Shown here piece after piece: positions 42,856-53,981 of a stretch of DNA of 64,000 bases. The position numbers and the translations under genes were made by a program. How positions within the stretch are numbered: position 1 is the stretch's first letter; each line of letters opens with the position of its first letter. The notes below the pieces were generated by a model. It ran no database searches. It was given only the letters and a program-made list of their open reading frames with translations, and was not told the origin of the DNA. The stretch is from Multifurca ochricompacta (Eukaryota; Basidiomycota; Agaricomycetes; Russulales; Russulaceae), in assembly GCA_022496185.1 (NCBI GenBank), contig WTXG01000045.1, positions 124,001-188,000 on the forward strand, read 5' to 3'.

Positions 42856-43430
42856 TGTTACGAACCCCATCGCTTCCCATGTTCTTTTTCTTGCCCAACG
42901 ATGACCCTTCCTTGCCGCCCACACTTCACTACCAGATCACGTCTCCGTCGTGGGATCCATCACATGCTCTTCGTCCGTCCCCGTGACCTGTTGCTTGTAC
43001 ATGTTTACTTACTTGTTTCTTTGCTTATCGCTTATCTCTTTATCATACGATCGGACATTTACTTAATCCCCTATCAGTAGAAGCCAGGCTTTACACCCTC
43101 CGCTTTCAGATATTCAGGCCCACTTGACTCCGTACTCTTATCTCGTAGACGCCCACTGCCTTACATATATAAGTCCGCTATAGCTACTCAGTAGACCTTA
43201 GACTTGACTTATTGAATACATCAGTGCTAGTCTTCTGGACTTGTTCTCTTGAACGCATCTGTCTGTCTCAAGTGCTTCTGGCACTTTCCGCTCACCATCG
43301 TCTCAGAGTACAGCCTCTTTGACTTTGACTCGTCACACTTCACTCCAAGAGACCTTATTGGTTTCTTATCCGAATCCCTGTATCACGCTGTCACACAAGT
43401 CGTGTGGAACGTCCCGCACTGGACGTAACA
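42856..43430 (+). repeat. 3' LTR of Tf copy E
   Basis: 575 bp; a 4-bp TTAC-type duplication (ACTTACTTG) distinguishes it from the 5' LTR. The self-priming motif has a C-to-T change (AGACTTGACTT). Confidence 0.92.
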
Positions 43431-43911
43431 ATTATCATTGTCAAAGCTGCGAAATATCTTCAATGACCTTCCATCACTCAGAGCCCCCCTGCAAAAAGAA
43501 CATCACAATGAACTGGCCCATTACCTCAGCACAGACCTGGAGGCCGTGGATGATGTACTGATGTGGTGGCACAAGCATGCTGTGATGTACCCTCAACTCT
43601 CAAGAATGGCACTTGACTATCTTACAATTCCTGGTGAGTCCAATCTTTTCAAGCTTTCAATAATGTCTACTTATCTTCTTGAAGCTACATCTGTTGATGT
43701 TGAATGTGTATTTAGCCATGGACACCTCCTTTTGTCTCATGTTCGAAGCCAGCTCTCTGCACAGTCCACACAGGCATTGATATGCTTGGGATCTTGGAGT
43801 TTGAAGGGTTTGGTGATGGACTCAGATGTTTTGGCAGTAGGTAGATTGGCAGATGTAGATGGAGATGACGAGCTTGAGCTTGAGGAGGGGTGGGACTGTA
43901 TTGACTTGTAG
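43431..43911 (+). pseudogene. hAT transposase C-terminal fragment
   Basis: Plus-strand C-terminal dimerisation region of a hAT transposase: DDVLMWWHKHAVMYPQLSRMALDYLTIP, then after a probable 51-bp intron (43634-43684, GT-AG) ATSVDVECVFSHGHLLLSHVR and LICLGSWSLKGLV. The spliced junction gives the family signature IPATSVDVE. The stop is at 43909-43911. The 5' part is missing because Tf copy E abuts it at 43430. It may belong to the same hAT family as 1049-1904, since GGGTAC-rich termini follow at 45113-45220. Confidence 0.8.
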
Positions 43912-44096
43912 AGTGTGCGCAGAATAAAAATGAATGTATCCCCCACTCCAGTGCTCAGTGTGAAAGAGATTGTATTGAGACAGGACATCCTTTGATTGGA
44001 TGAAAGGACTAAGAACACAATAATAAAAGTAATATAATAATTGTGGAATGCAAAGCAAAGAAAATGAGATAGTAAGTGGCACAGGTGACCATCAAC

Positions 44097-45112
44097 TAGT
44101 GATGTTCCGGCCTGGCTTGGCCCAAAAGCCGTGGCTTTGGCTCAGCCTGAGGTGGCTCCGGCTTTCCTGAAGTCTGGGCCGAGCCAAAGCTGCCACAGAT
44201 GGCTTGGCCCTGGCCCAGCTTGGCCCAAGCTGTGGCTTTTGGCAGAGAAAATTTTATGACATATAACTAGTAGTTATAGTTCAGCTAATCCAAATCTGAC
44301 TTGGTGTGTTACGTATTGCAAAGCTATATTGAAGAAAAAGTTTGAAATGCCATGATAAACATGATCACGTGACCCAAATCAACCACTTTGTGATAAGATT
44401 TCTACTGATTTTGATGATTGCTAATGCATTTGTATGTGCTGTTGAAAGCCACGGCCTGAGCCGGCAGCTTTGGCTTTTAGTTTCTCTGAGCCGGGCCAAA
44501 GCCCTTGCTGGGCCATCACAACAGCCTGGCTTGGCCTGGCCCAAACAGGCCTGTTGACACAGGATGTGTCTGGAGATGCCTCAGGCATCTAAGGTTCGCT
44601 TCAGCTGTAGATTAGATTAGATTAGATATCGGAGTATCGGACTTTTTATGTTATCTTTATTATGTTTCCTTCTCACCTTACTCAGCTGATTAGTGATGGA
44701 CTTAGTAATGCACAGTAAGCATGTGATATCTCTTTGGCCAATGGCCTTTATCCCTCTCTGTTTATTGTCCAGCACTTGTGGACTTATTCCCAGTGCGCAC
44801 AGACCATTTCCCCTGACCCCTATGGGTATATAAGGGTGTCTGTTTTGCCCTTTACACTTCAGAGTTCTTCTTCCTCTGAAGTGTAAGTCATCTTTACTTT
44901 CTACTTTTCCTTTTGACTAACATTCTCTGTGTAGATAACTTGTCTTTTAGGTCAGTAGTATAGTATTATAGAGTTCTTCTTCCTCTGAAGTATAACTTGT
45001 CTTTTAGCCTAAACCGCTACTAACCACAGTCAGTATAACCAGCAGCATGTTTGTTTGACAAGGCCCGGCTTGGCCCGGCTTCTGGCTTTGAGCTGGGCCA
45101 GGCACATCACTA
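44097..45112 (+). mobile_element. hAT-type MITE 1, carrying a solo LTR
   Basis: Starts TAGTGATGTTCCGG and ends GGCACATCACTA, an inverted terminal match, with the 8-bp TSD CCATCAAC (44089-44096, 45113-45120). The sub-ends are rich in GGCTTTGGC/GCCAAAGC words. The family-2 solo LTR at 44552-45060 is inserted in it (TSD AGGCC). Without the LTR the MITE is about 500 bp. It is inserted in the 3' untranslated part of the hAT element, after the fragment at 43431-43911. Confidence 0.85.
44552..45060 (+). mobile_element. Solo LTR, family 2 (in MITE 1)
   Basis: 509 bp, TGTTGACACAGG...TTTGTTTGACA, TSD AGGCC (44547-44551, 45061-45065). A TATATAAGG box lies near 44828. It is the best reference copy of this LTR family in the window. 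Confidence 0.88.
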
Positions 45113-45120
45113 CCATCAAC

Positions 45121-45220
45121 CCACAGGTCTGCGGGTAAGAATACCCACAGGTACGGGTATCTGTGGGTACGGGTATGGGTTGTGTCCCATGTACCTGCAG
45201 GTTACCCATGCAGATCCCTA
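45121..45220 (+). repeat. hAT 3' terminal region with GGGTAC subterminal repeats
   Basis: Clustered ACGGGTA and GGTACC-like words end in CAGATCCCTA at 45220, the same terminus as at 1904. It lies downstream of the hAT C-terminus at 43431-43911 and is interpreted as the end of that element. Confidence 0.55.
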
Positions 45221-45221
45221 T

Positions 45222-46630
45222 GTATGTCTGAAAGCCCTGCTTCCTGGCTACCATTCCCAATTTGGATCAAAGAGATTGGCCATGATATAAGCATTTTATG
45301 ATCAAATCAAATCAATCAATCATTGGGACAGTTTTTTGACCCACATTTTAAATCCACTATCTGCCCAATTACTACTTTATTTCACCCCTTTTTGCCTTGG
45401 TAACTCCTTGAATCCTTTTAGTCATCCTTTCTATAACCTTTTGCCATCATTCTGGTGCATTTTTATTCCACTCCTCCACCACCCTCTCCCACAATTCAGG
45501 TATCCCCTTGACTGGTTAAGAACCTTCTTCAGATCCACCCAGAGGAGTCCAATGGGGCTAATATTTCAAGGGATTGTGCTATCCATACCAGGCTTCAATA
45601 TTCCTGTCTTAAAACTGCTGGCCTGCCTTCTTGGAATTGTGTTTTGGGTCATTGTCCTGCTGAAACATGCTTTCACCCTCCAACATTTCCAACTTTTCAA
45701 ACCTTTCCACCACTCTGCCATCCAAAATATCACAGTACTGGCATGGATTCATGATCCCCTAAACCCCTGTAAGCATTCCTAGTCCATTCCACCCCATACA
45801 AGACCAATACCATAAGTTCTTCCTCCTCCATGCTTGACTGTTGGAGTGGTGGTTCTGTCAGAGGGTGGTTCTCCCTTATTTTTCCAAGTGTAGCTCCTTC
45901 TGTCTGAACCAATTCTGTTCATTATAGTCTCACCTGACCACAAGATCCTTTTCCAGTCATCCACTGTCCAATTTTCATGGTAACCACTCTCTGACAGAAC
46001 CACCACTCCAACAGTCAAGCATGGAGGAGGAAGAACTTATGGTATTGGTCTTGTATGGGGTGGAATGGACTAGGAATGCTTACAGGGGTTTAGGGGATCA
46101 TGAATCCATGCCAGTACTGTGATATTTTGGATGGCAGAGTGGTGGAAAGGTTTGAAAAGTTGGAAATGTTGGAGGGTGAAAGCATGTTTCAGCAGGACAA
46201 TGACCCAAAACACAATTCCAAGAAGGCAGGCCAGCAGTTTTAAGACAGGAATATTGAAGCCTGGTATGGATAGCACAATCCCTTGAAATATTAGCCCCAT
46301 TGGACTCCTCTGGGTGGATCTGAAGAAGGTTCTTAACCAGTCAAGGGGATACCTGAATTGTGGGAGAGGGTGGTGGAGGAGTGGAATAAAAATGCACCAG
46401 AATGATGGCAAAAGGTTATAGAAAGGATGACTAAAAGGATTCAAGGAGTTACCAAGGCAAAAAGGGGTGAAATAAAGTAGTAATTGGGCAGATAGTGGAT
46501 TTAAAATGTGGGTCAAAAAACTGTCCCAATGATTGATTGATTTGATTTGATCATAAAATGCTTATATCATGGCCAATCTCTTTGATCCAAATTGGGAATG
46601 GTAGCCAGGAAGCAGGGCTTTCAGACATAC
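45222..46630. repeat. Large palindrome made from a Tc1/mariner fragment
   Basis: Two inverted arms of 642 bp (45222-45863 and 45989-46630) around a 125-bp spacer (45864-45988). The pairing is ungapped: every pair I checked sums to 91852, and both arms encode the same 148-codon open frame on opposite strands. Arms and spacer come from one Tc1-like transposase. Read as RNA in either direction it would fold into a very stable hairpin. Confidence 0.9.
45336..46018 (-). pseudogene. Tc1-like transposase fragment
   Basis: Minus-strand reading from the spacer into the left arm: WTVDDWKRILWSGETIMNRIGSDRRSYTWKNKGE, SDRTTTPTVKHGGG, then (in broken frames) QDNDPKHNSKKA and the C-terminal part near LWERVVEEWN. 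These are hallmarks of Tc1/mariner transposases (first catalytic D region to the third acidic residue). The N-terminal DNA-binding part is absent; in its place is an inverted copy of the C-terminal half. Many stops; non-functional. Confidence 0.75.
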
Positions 46631-46696
46631 AGCCACACCATAACCAGATTCCTACATGCTGAGGTGCTATAGAGTGAGTACTAGAAATGGTGCAAA

Positions 46697-46722
46697 CATT
46701 GGGACAGTTTTTTGACCCACTG
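46697..46722 (+). repeat. Tc1-type terminal inverted repeat
   Basis: TTGGGACAGTTTTTTGACCCAC followed by TGTA. The same motif lies within both palindrome arms (about 45323 and 46527). It ends next to a TA-containing site, as Tc1 elements do. Confidence 0.6.
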
Positions 46723-47491
46723 TACTCAGTATCTTGATTAATGTAAGATGCATTTTTATCTCATCAATTGTTTTATCTAAATGCAATCACAATTATGTTG
46801 GACTATCTCTGTACTGGTATTCTGGTTCATAGAAAGCATGACTCAGCCACCAAAAGCCATGGCTTAGGCCGTGGCTTCAGGCTTTCCAAACCTTAAGCCT
46901 GAGCTGTGGGCCGCTGGAAGCTGTTTTCATGGCCTATGTCAGCCCAGCTTTTTCCGGCTCAGAAACGGCCAGCTTACAGCTTTGAGCTGAGCCATGCACA
47001 TCACTAATTATAGCTTAAGTAGTACAATGTTATTCTAGGTTATCAGACTTGAAATGTAAATATCTACCCTTACCTGCAGGTATATGACCCATGGTGTACC
47101 TGTACCCATAGTATGGCAAACCTGTACCCTTGGTGTAAGGGTCCAGGTACATACAGGTACAGGTATGGGTCCATGTGTTTTTACCTGCAGGTTACCTGTG
47201 GTGAACACTACTTGCAAGTGTATAAAATAATATATTTTGAACCATATTCCATGGACTTGTTCAACAGGCATGAGAACGTTATTTAATATTCCAAAATACC
47301 CTTGCCAGGGTGCTCCGAGTACTCTGGGTTGTAGCCAGGTTAAGCCTGGTCGTTGATCCTGTGGTATGTCATCAATACCACATGGGGAGAGACTGAATGG
47401 TAGTGTAAGCTGTGCTAGCTGCGCCATCGGTTGTGCAACGTTTGAGGTCGACATCAGTTTGTTTGTTTGTTTGTTCAGGTTTTACTGATTC
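46723..47491. other. No gene; remnants of hAT-type ends
   Basis: 46840-47007 is rich in GGCTTAGGCC/AAAGCC words and ends GCACATCACTA, matching the MITE terminus but without a partner end. 47040-47215 carries GGTACC/GGGTAC-like repeats as at other hAT ends. A short (GTTT)n run lies at 47457-47476. Confidence 0.5.
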
Positions 47492-47889
47492 TAGTGATGT
47501 GCCTGGCCCAGCTCAGAGAAACTAAAAGCCAAAGCCGCCGGCTCAGGCCGCGGCTTTCAACAGCACATACAAATGCATTAGCAATCGTCAAAATCAGTAG
47601 AAATCTTATCACAAAGTGGTTGATTTGGGTCACGTGATCATGTTTATCACGGCATTTCAAACTTTTTCTTCGATATAGCTTTGCAATACGTAACACACCA
47701 AGTCAGATTTGGATTAGCTGAACTATAACTACTAGTTATATGTCATAAAATTTTCTCTGCCAAAAGCCGCAGCTTGGGCCAAGCCGTCTGTGGCAGCTTT
47801 GGCTCAGCCCAGACTTCAGGAAAGCTGGAGCCACCTCAGGCCGAGCCAAAGCTGTGGCTTTTGGGCCAAGCCAGGCCGGAACATCACTA
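47492..47889 (-). mobile_element. hAT-type MITE 2 (398 bp)
   Basis: TAGTGATGTGCC...GGAACATCACTA with a perfect 8-bp TSD ACTGATTC (47484-47491, 47890-47897). The inner sequence is the same as MITE 1 in the opposite orientation (shared block near TAGTTATATGTCATAAAATT). It is the rightmost transposon in the block, 369 bp before the NLR start codon. Confidence 0.9.
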
Positions 47890-48215
47890 ACTGATTCATG
47901 GTTCTGGGCAGACTTGAGGTAATGTTACAGTTGGCAGGCTGTATCATGTGCAAGATTGGAAGTCGTGATTCAGGGGCTCCGAAGGAGGTGTTCAGTGGTC
48001 TAGATGTCTGGGATTGTTTGCAGGACAATCCAGAGAAAGGAGAAACAACAAAGTCTGATTGCAGTACCGAAAGATACAAGAGCTCGAGTCTGAGACTTGA
48101 GGTGTTTGCTATCTAGCTACTATATAGTAAAGTAATATTGTGATCAACCGATCTGATTAAAAGTAGCGGGGAAGATAGGAAAGAGTTGATGGGCGCATAT
48201 TGCGCCTTTGATGGT

Positions 48216-48222
48216 ATAAAAT
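48216..48222 (+). promoter_or_regulatory. TATA box of the NLR gene
   Basis: TATAAAA, 37 bp before the start codon at 48259. The spacing would leave a very short leader, so it may be weak or alternative. Confidence 0.4.
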
Positions 48223-48258
48223 TGAGGTGTAACACAGACCAAAATCCGCCACAGGTTC

Positions 48259-51200
48259 ATGATGGATCAACAACTTTCTGCGGCTTCATCCCCCTCATCT
48301 GAGCTCCGATTGCTTTTCGAGACTACCTTCAGCGATTATGAGAAGCGGACAGGAATCAATTTGCTTGAACACCAGTTCTCCACCATCCTAAAAAGTTGTG
48401 ACGCTGCCGAATCTATCGTTGCCGCATTTCGAAACGAAATTCAAGTGTTAAACAAATTCCGTGGCGATGATGCCGCAACAATTATGAAGTGGCTTAAGCG
48501 GATCGTCCGCCTCTCACACCCACTCTTTGTTAATGGAGTTCTCGCCAACGCATTTGCGTCTCTGGTACGTTCAATCCGGCCTTCCACGTTCTTCTATCTA
48601 TGCCATATCACCTATCCTTCAGTCTTTCCCTCCCAACAAAGCGTTTTATGCTGGACTAGGTGTCCTTCTCATCGTACGAATATGGTCGAATTCCTTCATG
48701 GAATCCTTGTAACCTCTATCACCACAGGCCATTGATGCCTCTCAAGTTAGCACGAACTACGACATGCTCATCGATCTTTTCAGATCTCTCGAAGCCTTTC
48801 TCAAACGTCTTAATACTCACATCAAGATGCCACTTACGAATGTGATGACGGAGACAGTAGTGAGGATATTGCTTCAACTTCTCTCTACGCTTGGCCTTGC
48901 AACACAACAAGTTAACCAAGGGAGGCTGGGTAGGTCCTTCTCATCGAAGATTCACTGCCCTGGCTCAAGGTTACCCAGAGAGGGTGGGAGAAATGCTCTT
49001 AGGAGAGAATGATGTCGAAGCGGTGCTGCAGAGGCTGGGAAATACCTCCCAGAATGAGTCTCGGACAGCCGCGGGGCAGGCCCTAGAGATAATTTACGGT
49101 CTTGTCCAGAACATGAAGGCACTTATGAATGGTACTCAATTCTTGTTCGATTGATTTCCAACGCTGTACTAAACTGGCGCATCTAATTTAGATGGAAAAG
49201 CATCAACAGATGATATCAAATATGCTCTCGGTACGTTTCGCTCTGGACATGGGTCATGATAACCGAGGATGGGTACCAGTTATCGTGCAGAGACTGGCGA
49301 CTGAGATAATAGACAAGTCGAAACGTTGGTTGTCTCTTTGAGAGCGCCATTGATTGCTGTCTAAACTGAGGCTACCTCATACGTAGGTGACCAGCTGGTG
49401 AAGGACGTCCGAGTTTGGTTATCTCCCGCAAATCCGTCTGAAAGCCACAAAATGGCACGCAAGGTTCATCACCCCGGAACTGGGGCGTGGTTCATTCAAG
49501 GTCACACCTTTGCGGAATGGAAAAGGACGGGTTCGCTGTTGTGGATTCATGGAAAGCGTACGTATTTCATGAGCTTCACTTCTTTGCCTCCTATTGATCG
49601 CCCCTCTGTTCTGTAGCGGGATCAGGAAAGAGCGTCCTTTGGTACGCACGCTCCGTCAGCTTCTGTTGTGTCAGCGTACTGATGTCATCGTCGAATAGCT
49701 CAACCATCATTCAAGAAATCACAACAATGCGCGAAGCTGGGTTAGCCTCCATGGCGTACTTCTACTTCGATTTCAGGGACAGGGCGAAGCAAGACTTCAG
49801 TGGCCTACTTTCTTCTCTTCTTGTCCAACTATGCAAGCAGTCTGATCTTTGTTTCGATATTCTTTCTCACCTGTATTCGACACATGAGGGAGGCTCTGTA
49901 CAGCCTAGTGATGACGCGCTCCTAGACTGCTTGAAGGATATGCTCGGGCTTCTTGGACAAGGCCCAATTTATATCATCTTGGATGGTCTCGACGAATCTC
50001 CTAAAAGCTCTGGCACGCCATCGAAAAGAGAAATTATCCTGGAGCTTGTAGAATGGCTTGTCAACTTACGCGGTTCTAATCTGCGTATTTGCGTCTCTAG
50101 CTGTGCCGAGACGGACATCCGAGGAGTTCTCCAACCGTTGGCATCCCAGATAGTGTCCCTTCATGATGAGATGGGGCATATCGAGGATATCAATGACTAC
50201 ATTAATTTTTTCGTCAACTCAGACGCGAAAATGGGAAAGTGGAGAAATGAAGATAAGGATTTTGTAGTGAATAAGCTGTCAGAAGAATCTGGGGGAATGT
50301 ATGGTGTCACCTTTCTCTGCGCTTCGCGAGACTTATTCAAGTATTGGTACAGATTTCGATGGGTGTTCTGCCAATTGGACCAGCTGCGCCGATGTCTTCC
50401 TGAAGGTATTCGGGGCACTTTTAACGAATTCCCCGAGACTTTGAAAGAAGCATACGAGCGCATATTGCAGGATATCGACGAGAAAAGGTGGATGTGTGCC
50501 CACCGTCTCTTTCAATGCTTGGCCGTGGCTTCTCGCCCACTTCGCGTGTCGGAACTTGGAGAGTTCCTCGCGTGGGATTTCCGGCCAGATCTACCCGTGT
50601 TCGTGGCGAGTTGGCGCCCTGAAGATCTAGAAGATGCCTTGCTGTCTACTTGCTCCAGTTTGATTGCCATTGTCAATATGGATGGCTCCTCGGTCGTTCA
50701 ATTTTCCCACGTCTCTGTTAGGCAGTTCTTATCATCGAGCCACCTCTCCGCAGCAGCTAGAGGTGCTGCTCGCTATCACTTTTCCCTTGAACAGGCTCAT
50801 TTCACAGTCGGCCAAGGCTGTCTTGCTGCGTTGCTCCAGCTAGACAAGCATATTAACAAAAGCAGCATTGTGGACTTCCCTCTTGCCGTCTATGCCGCCC
50901 AGTATGTGGCCTTTCATGCCTCAAGTTGGTGTGCCAAGGGCTGTATACAAGCAGCATTGACACGCCTCTTTGACCGAAATAAACCCCACTTTGCTATTTG
51001 GCTTTGGATATACAATGTGGATGAAAACTCGGGAGAATCCATGACCTCGGAGACTCCATCGCAACCCCCAATGACCCCCTTGTACTGCGCCTCTCAGTCC
51101 GGCTTGTATAACACAGTTACATTGTTGTTATATGCAGGTAACAGTCTCAGTGAAGCCTGTGGATACTATGGGACCCCGTTGATTGCGGCATCAGCAAAGG

Positions 51201-51652
51201 GACACATTGAAATTGTGCAGAAACTGCTGCAGAACGGCGCAGATATAAATGCCGTGGGTCCAAACGGCCGGACCGCATTGTATTCGGCATTAGAAAAAGG
51301 TCATCGAAATATTGTGGAACAGCTCCTTGAAAAGAATGCAAACGTAAATACCTGGTTCATGGACCGATATACTCCCCTCGGCGAAGCATTGGAGAAGGGC
51401 TATTCGGAAATCATAGGACTACTTTTCCAGCGCCGTGCAAGTGTTAATCACCAGAATAGGTTTGGGGAGACTCTACTGCATCAGGTATCCCTCGGGAGAT
51501 ACGATCTGGGATTTGCAGAGCTGCTCCTGGCGCATGGTGCAAGTGTAGATACACAAGACAACCGGGGCCGGACTCCGCTCGATGTAGCAAGAAAATCTGG
51601 AAACGATGAATTTGTGCAGCTATTATCGGAACACATTTCCGGGAAAAACTAA
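48259..51652 (+). CDS. NLR-type STAND protein: Goodbye-like domain, NACHT, ankyrin repeats
   Basis: Ten exons: 48259-48564, 48623-48673, 48728-48929, 48970-49131, 49192-49230, 49280-49324, 49387-49557, 49617-49641, 49699-50298, 50353-51652. All junctions are GT-AG and keep frame, giving 966 residues. Residues about 10-200 match the fungal STAND N-terminal Goodbye-type pattern (LFETTFSDYEKRTGINL, NKAFYAGLGVLL, LGLATQQVNQGR). The NACHT P-loop GKPGSGKS, about 324-331, is rebuilt across an intron. Walker B is IYIILDGLDES, about 425-435. A helical segment FRWVFCQLDQLRRCLP follows. From about 770 there are five to six ankyrin repeats (PLYCASQSGLYNTVTLLL, GHIEIVQKLLQNGADIN). Such proteins are intracellular sensors in fungal self/non-self recognition; the ligand is unknown. 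The 40-bp intron 48930-48969 is the least certain. Confidence 0.88.
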
Positions 51653-53981
51653 ATGTTAGCCATGCCCCAGGGGATCGCTCCATCAGTGTAAGTTATACCG
51701 TCTGTTGCGTAATCTCGTTCTTCTTCGCGTGATAATAATATCAGCTTGCAGAGAATCATACACTGGGCAGCCCAATCAAGGAGACGTCTTATTGATTGAT
51801 GGGCAAGTCAGCGAGAAACGATGTCTTTTTTTTTGTTAGTTAGGTTTTTAGGATTAGGAGGTTTGTTTGCAATATATTGTGTGTGAAATTGTGTTACAAT
51901 CAAGTGGGTGGTGCATTGCCCTAAAAAGACCTGCCCATGGTCTGTGGGAGACTGTAAAGTGAATGGCTCAGTCTTTGTGGTAGAAGACTGAGGTTCCAAA
52001 CTATGCGTAGTCTACCTATTAGAATACGCGTATTGGAATGCAAGTGAGTCCGGCCGGGCATCTCCGGTATCGATCCGTGATGTGGTGCTTTCAACGTGGT
52101 CTTCAGAGTATCCCCCCCACCCCTCGAGGCCTTATGCAACAGATATTCTACATACATACACACATACATACATTTTTCCATGAGGGGGGGGGGTTTTGAA
52201 AGGGTATTGGTTTGGGTACTTTTGAGGGGAGATGACACCACCACCACCGCCACCTGTAAAGTTGCTAATGTTACAAGCAAAAAAAAAAAGAAAAAAAATT
52301 CTTGGCTTGGAATCGGCGTCCTGGTTCGGCACAAGTGTGATATTTTTTTTTTCCCACGTTATTCTCAGCGGATCAGGTTCGCTTTTACCCGCCTGTGGCT
52401 ATTTGGGGGATCTCAAGGACGTTTGACGCAAGCTACGATGCTCTCGTCCACCTTTTTTTCTGAACCTGAACCAACAACTGGGAAATATATCATTATCATT
52501 ATCATTATCCATATCGTCGTCATCACGTGACATGAGATGTCACAGACAAAAGTACTACAGACCAAGAGTTTTTTAGGACAGCCTTGGTGACAGTGGCATC
52601 CTCCTTTATTGCCCTTTTTTCCCTTTAAAATCGGTTTCTTTATATCGTCTTTACTAACTAACGAATTTTTTGATTGATTGATGATTGATTGATGTATATG
52701 TATGCTTCTTTAAAAAGGCCGGTATTTGGTATTCGCTCTGTTAACTAATACCTTTTGGGAACGTATGGATGGATTGTATGGGTATTTTAATACAGACTAT
52801 GTTGTAAAAAATAAATAAAATTGCAAGGGGGTCATTAGGGAGGAGGCCGAATGTAAGAGATGATGTTCCTTGCTTCTTATTCGGACGGGTCAGGAAGAGA
52901 AGAGAAGAGAGAGGATTGATCCTTATCTTGGGTTGCTTTGGTGAAATTGGCTTGAGAGGAGAAGAAGAAGGGCGCGCTTTGACATGACCAGGGATGGGTG
53001 AGCTCAAAGTGTTCAAATCGTTGAAGAGAGTCGCCGACATGGACGGACGACCCCTAATCGTCGACGCACGTTGAGGGGTAACAATGAAATTGAATTTTTC
53101 ATAAGCTCGTGCCTAGTGACGTGACGAGATACACCCAAAAAAAAAAAAAATCAACACACACACAACGCAACAGCAGCGACACTTTTTCATAATGATAATA
53201 ATAATAATAACGTTCATATTAATGCGGAAGGAAAAAATCAAATCAAATCAAAAAATGACAAATACTACATGTCGTACAGGGAGACAGGGGAAAAGGGGAG
53301 AAAATACAAAAAAAAAAAAAAACAAAAAAAATATTATAGTTCAGTTCAGAAAGTCAAAAACCTTTTGGTGATTTTTGCCGACCTTGACCTTGACCTTGAC
53401 CTGACCGACTTAAAAAAAAATAAAAAAAACGTCATCATCATTATAATCATTAAGCATTGCCTTAAATTTCAATAATTTGGTTGGGGGGGGGGGGGGCCAA
53501 CAAAACAAACAACACACACACACAACAAATCAAAAGATCATAAGTCCGCGCGTGCGTACCACCCACCCCCATCATCCAGCAGTTTAAGCGAGAACCAAAG
53601 AAAAAGAAAAAAAAAAAAAGAAATTCCTCTTGAGAGTGGTGTGTGTATGAGTAAGAGTAAGAGAGAGGGAAAGAGAAAGAAAACAAAACAAAGAGGAAAA
53701 AAGACACCAAACTTGAAATTTGCTAATAAGCGAGAAAGAGGATAAAAAAAAAAGAAAGAAAAAGAAAACCATAGTGAGCGAGGAGGTGAGAGGAGAGGGG
53801 GAGGGATCATTATACACAACAACAACAATAACAACAACAACAATCAACATACAGTGAGCAGGTTCACCATCATCATCAACGTTGGGACAGACAGAAAGAA
53901 GAAAAAAGCAACGACGATTAAACTCCCCTCTCGCTTCTCTCTCTCAACAACAAAAAAAAAAAAGAATGAATGAAAATTCAA
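51653..53981. other. Intergenic, low-complexity
   Basis: Homopolymer runs and short tandem repeats: ACATACAC-type near 52150, ATTATC near 52490, GATTGATT near 52670, GACCTT near 53380, a G-run near 53486. A 99-codon minus-strand frame (53040-52741, MSATLFNDLNTLSSPIPG...) is the only frame without low complexity; I cannot assign it and see no splice context, so I leave it as hypothetical. Confidence 0.5.

Larger units (their letters stand above)
35985..43430 (+). mobile_element. Tf copy E (best preserved coding region)
   Basis: A full Tf unit: 5' LTR 35985-36555 (571 bp), PBS, gag, pol, ORF3, polypurine tract 42842-42855, 3' LTR 42856-43430 (575 bp). The LTRs differ by a 4-bp indel and about eight substitutions. 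The flanks do not match: TCATG on the left within a copia-like gag, ATTAT on the right within a hAT transposase. The copy is therefore likely the product of recombination between two insertions, or one flank has been rearranged. Pol and ORF3 are fully open; gag has a single TGA. Confidence 0.92.

Noticed and set aside
45336..45782. 148-codon hydrophobic frame present twice, on opposite strands
   Set aside because: It is antisense to the Tc1 transposase remnant; its doubling is due to the palindrome.
52040..52085. GGTATCGATCC resembling a tRNA T-arm box
   Set aside because: No matching acceptor stem or A-box-like D arm at the right distance; not supported as a tRNA.
53462..53850. Phe/Leu-rich minus-strand frames suggesting membrane proteins
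   Set aside because: They are translations of purine-run DNA (GAAA/AAAG repeats) on the other strand; no start context or conserved motif.
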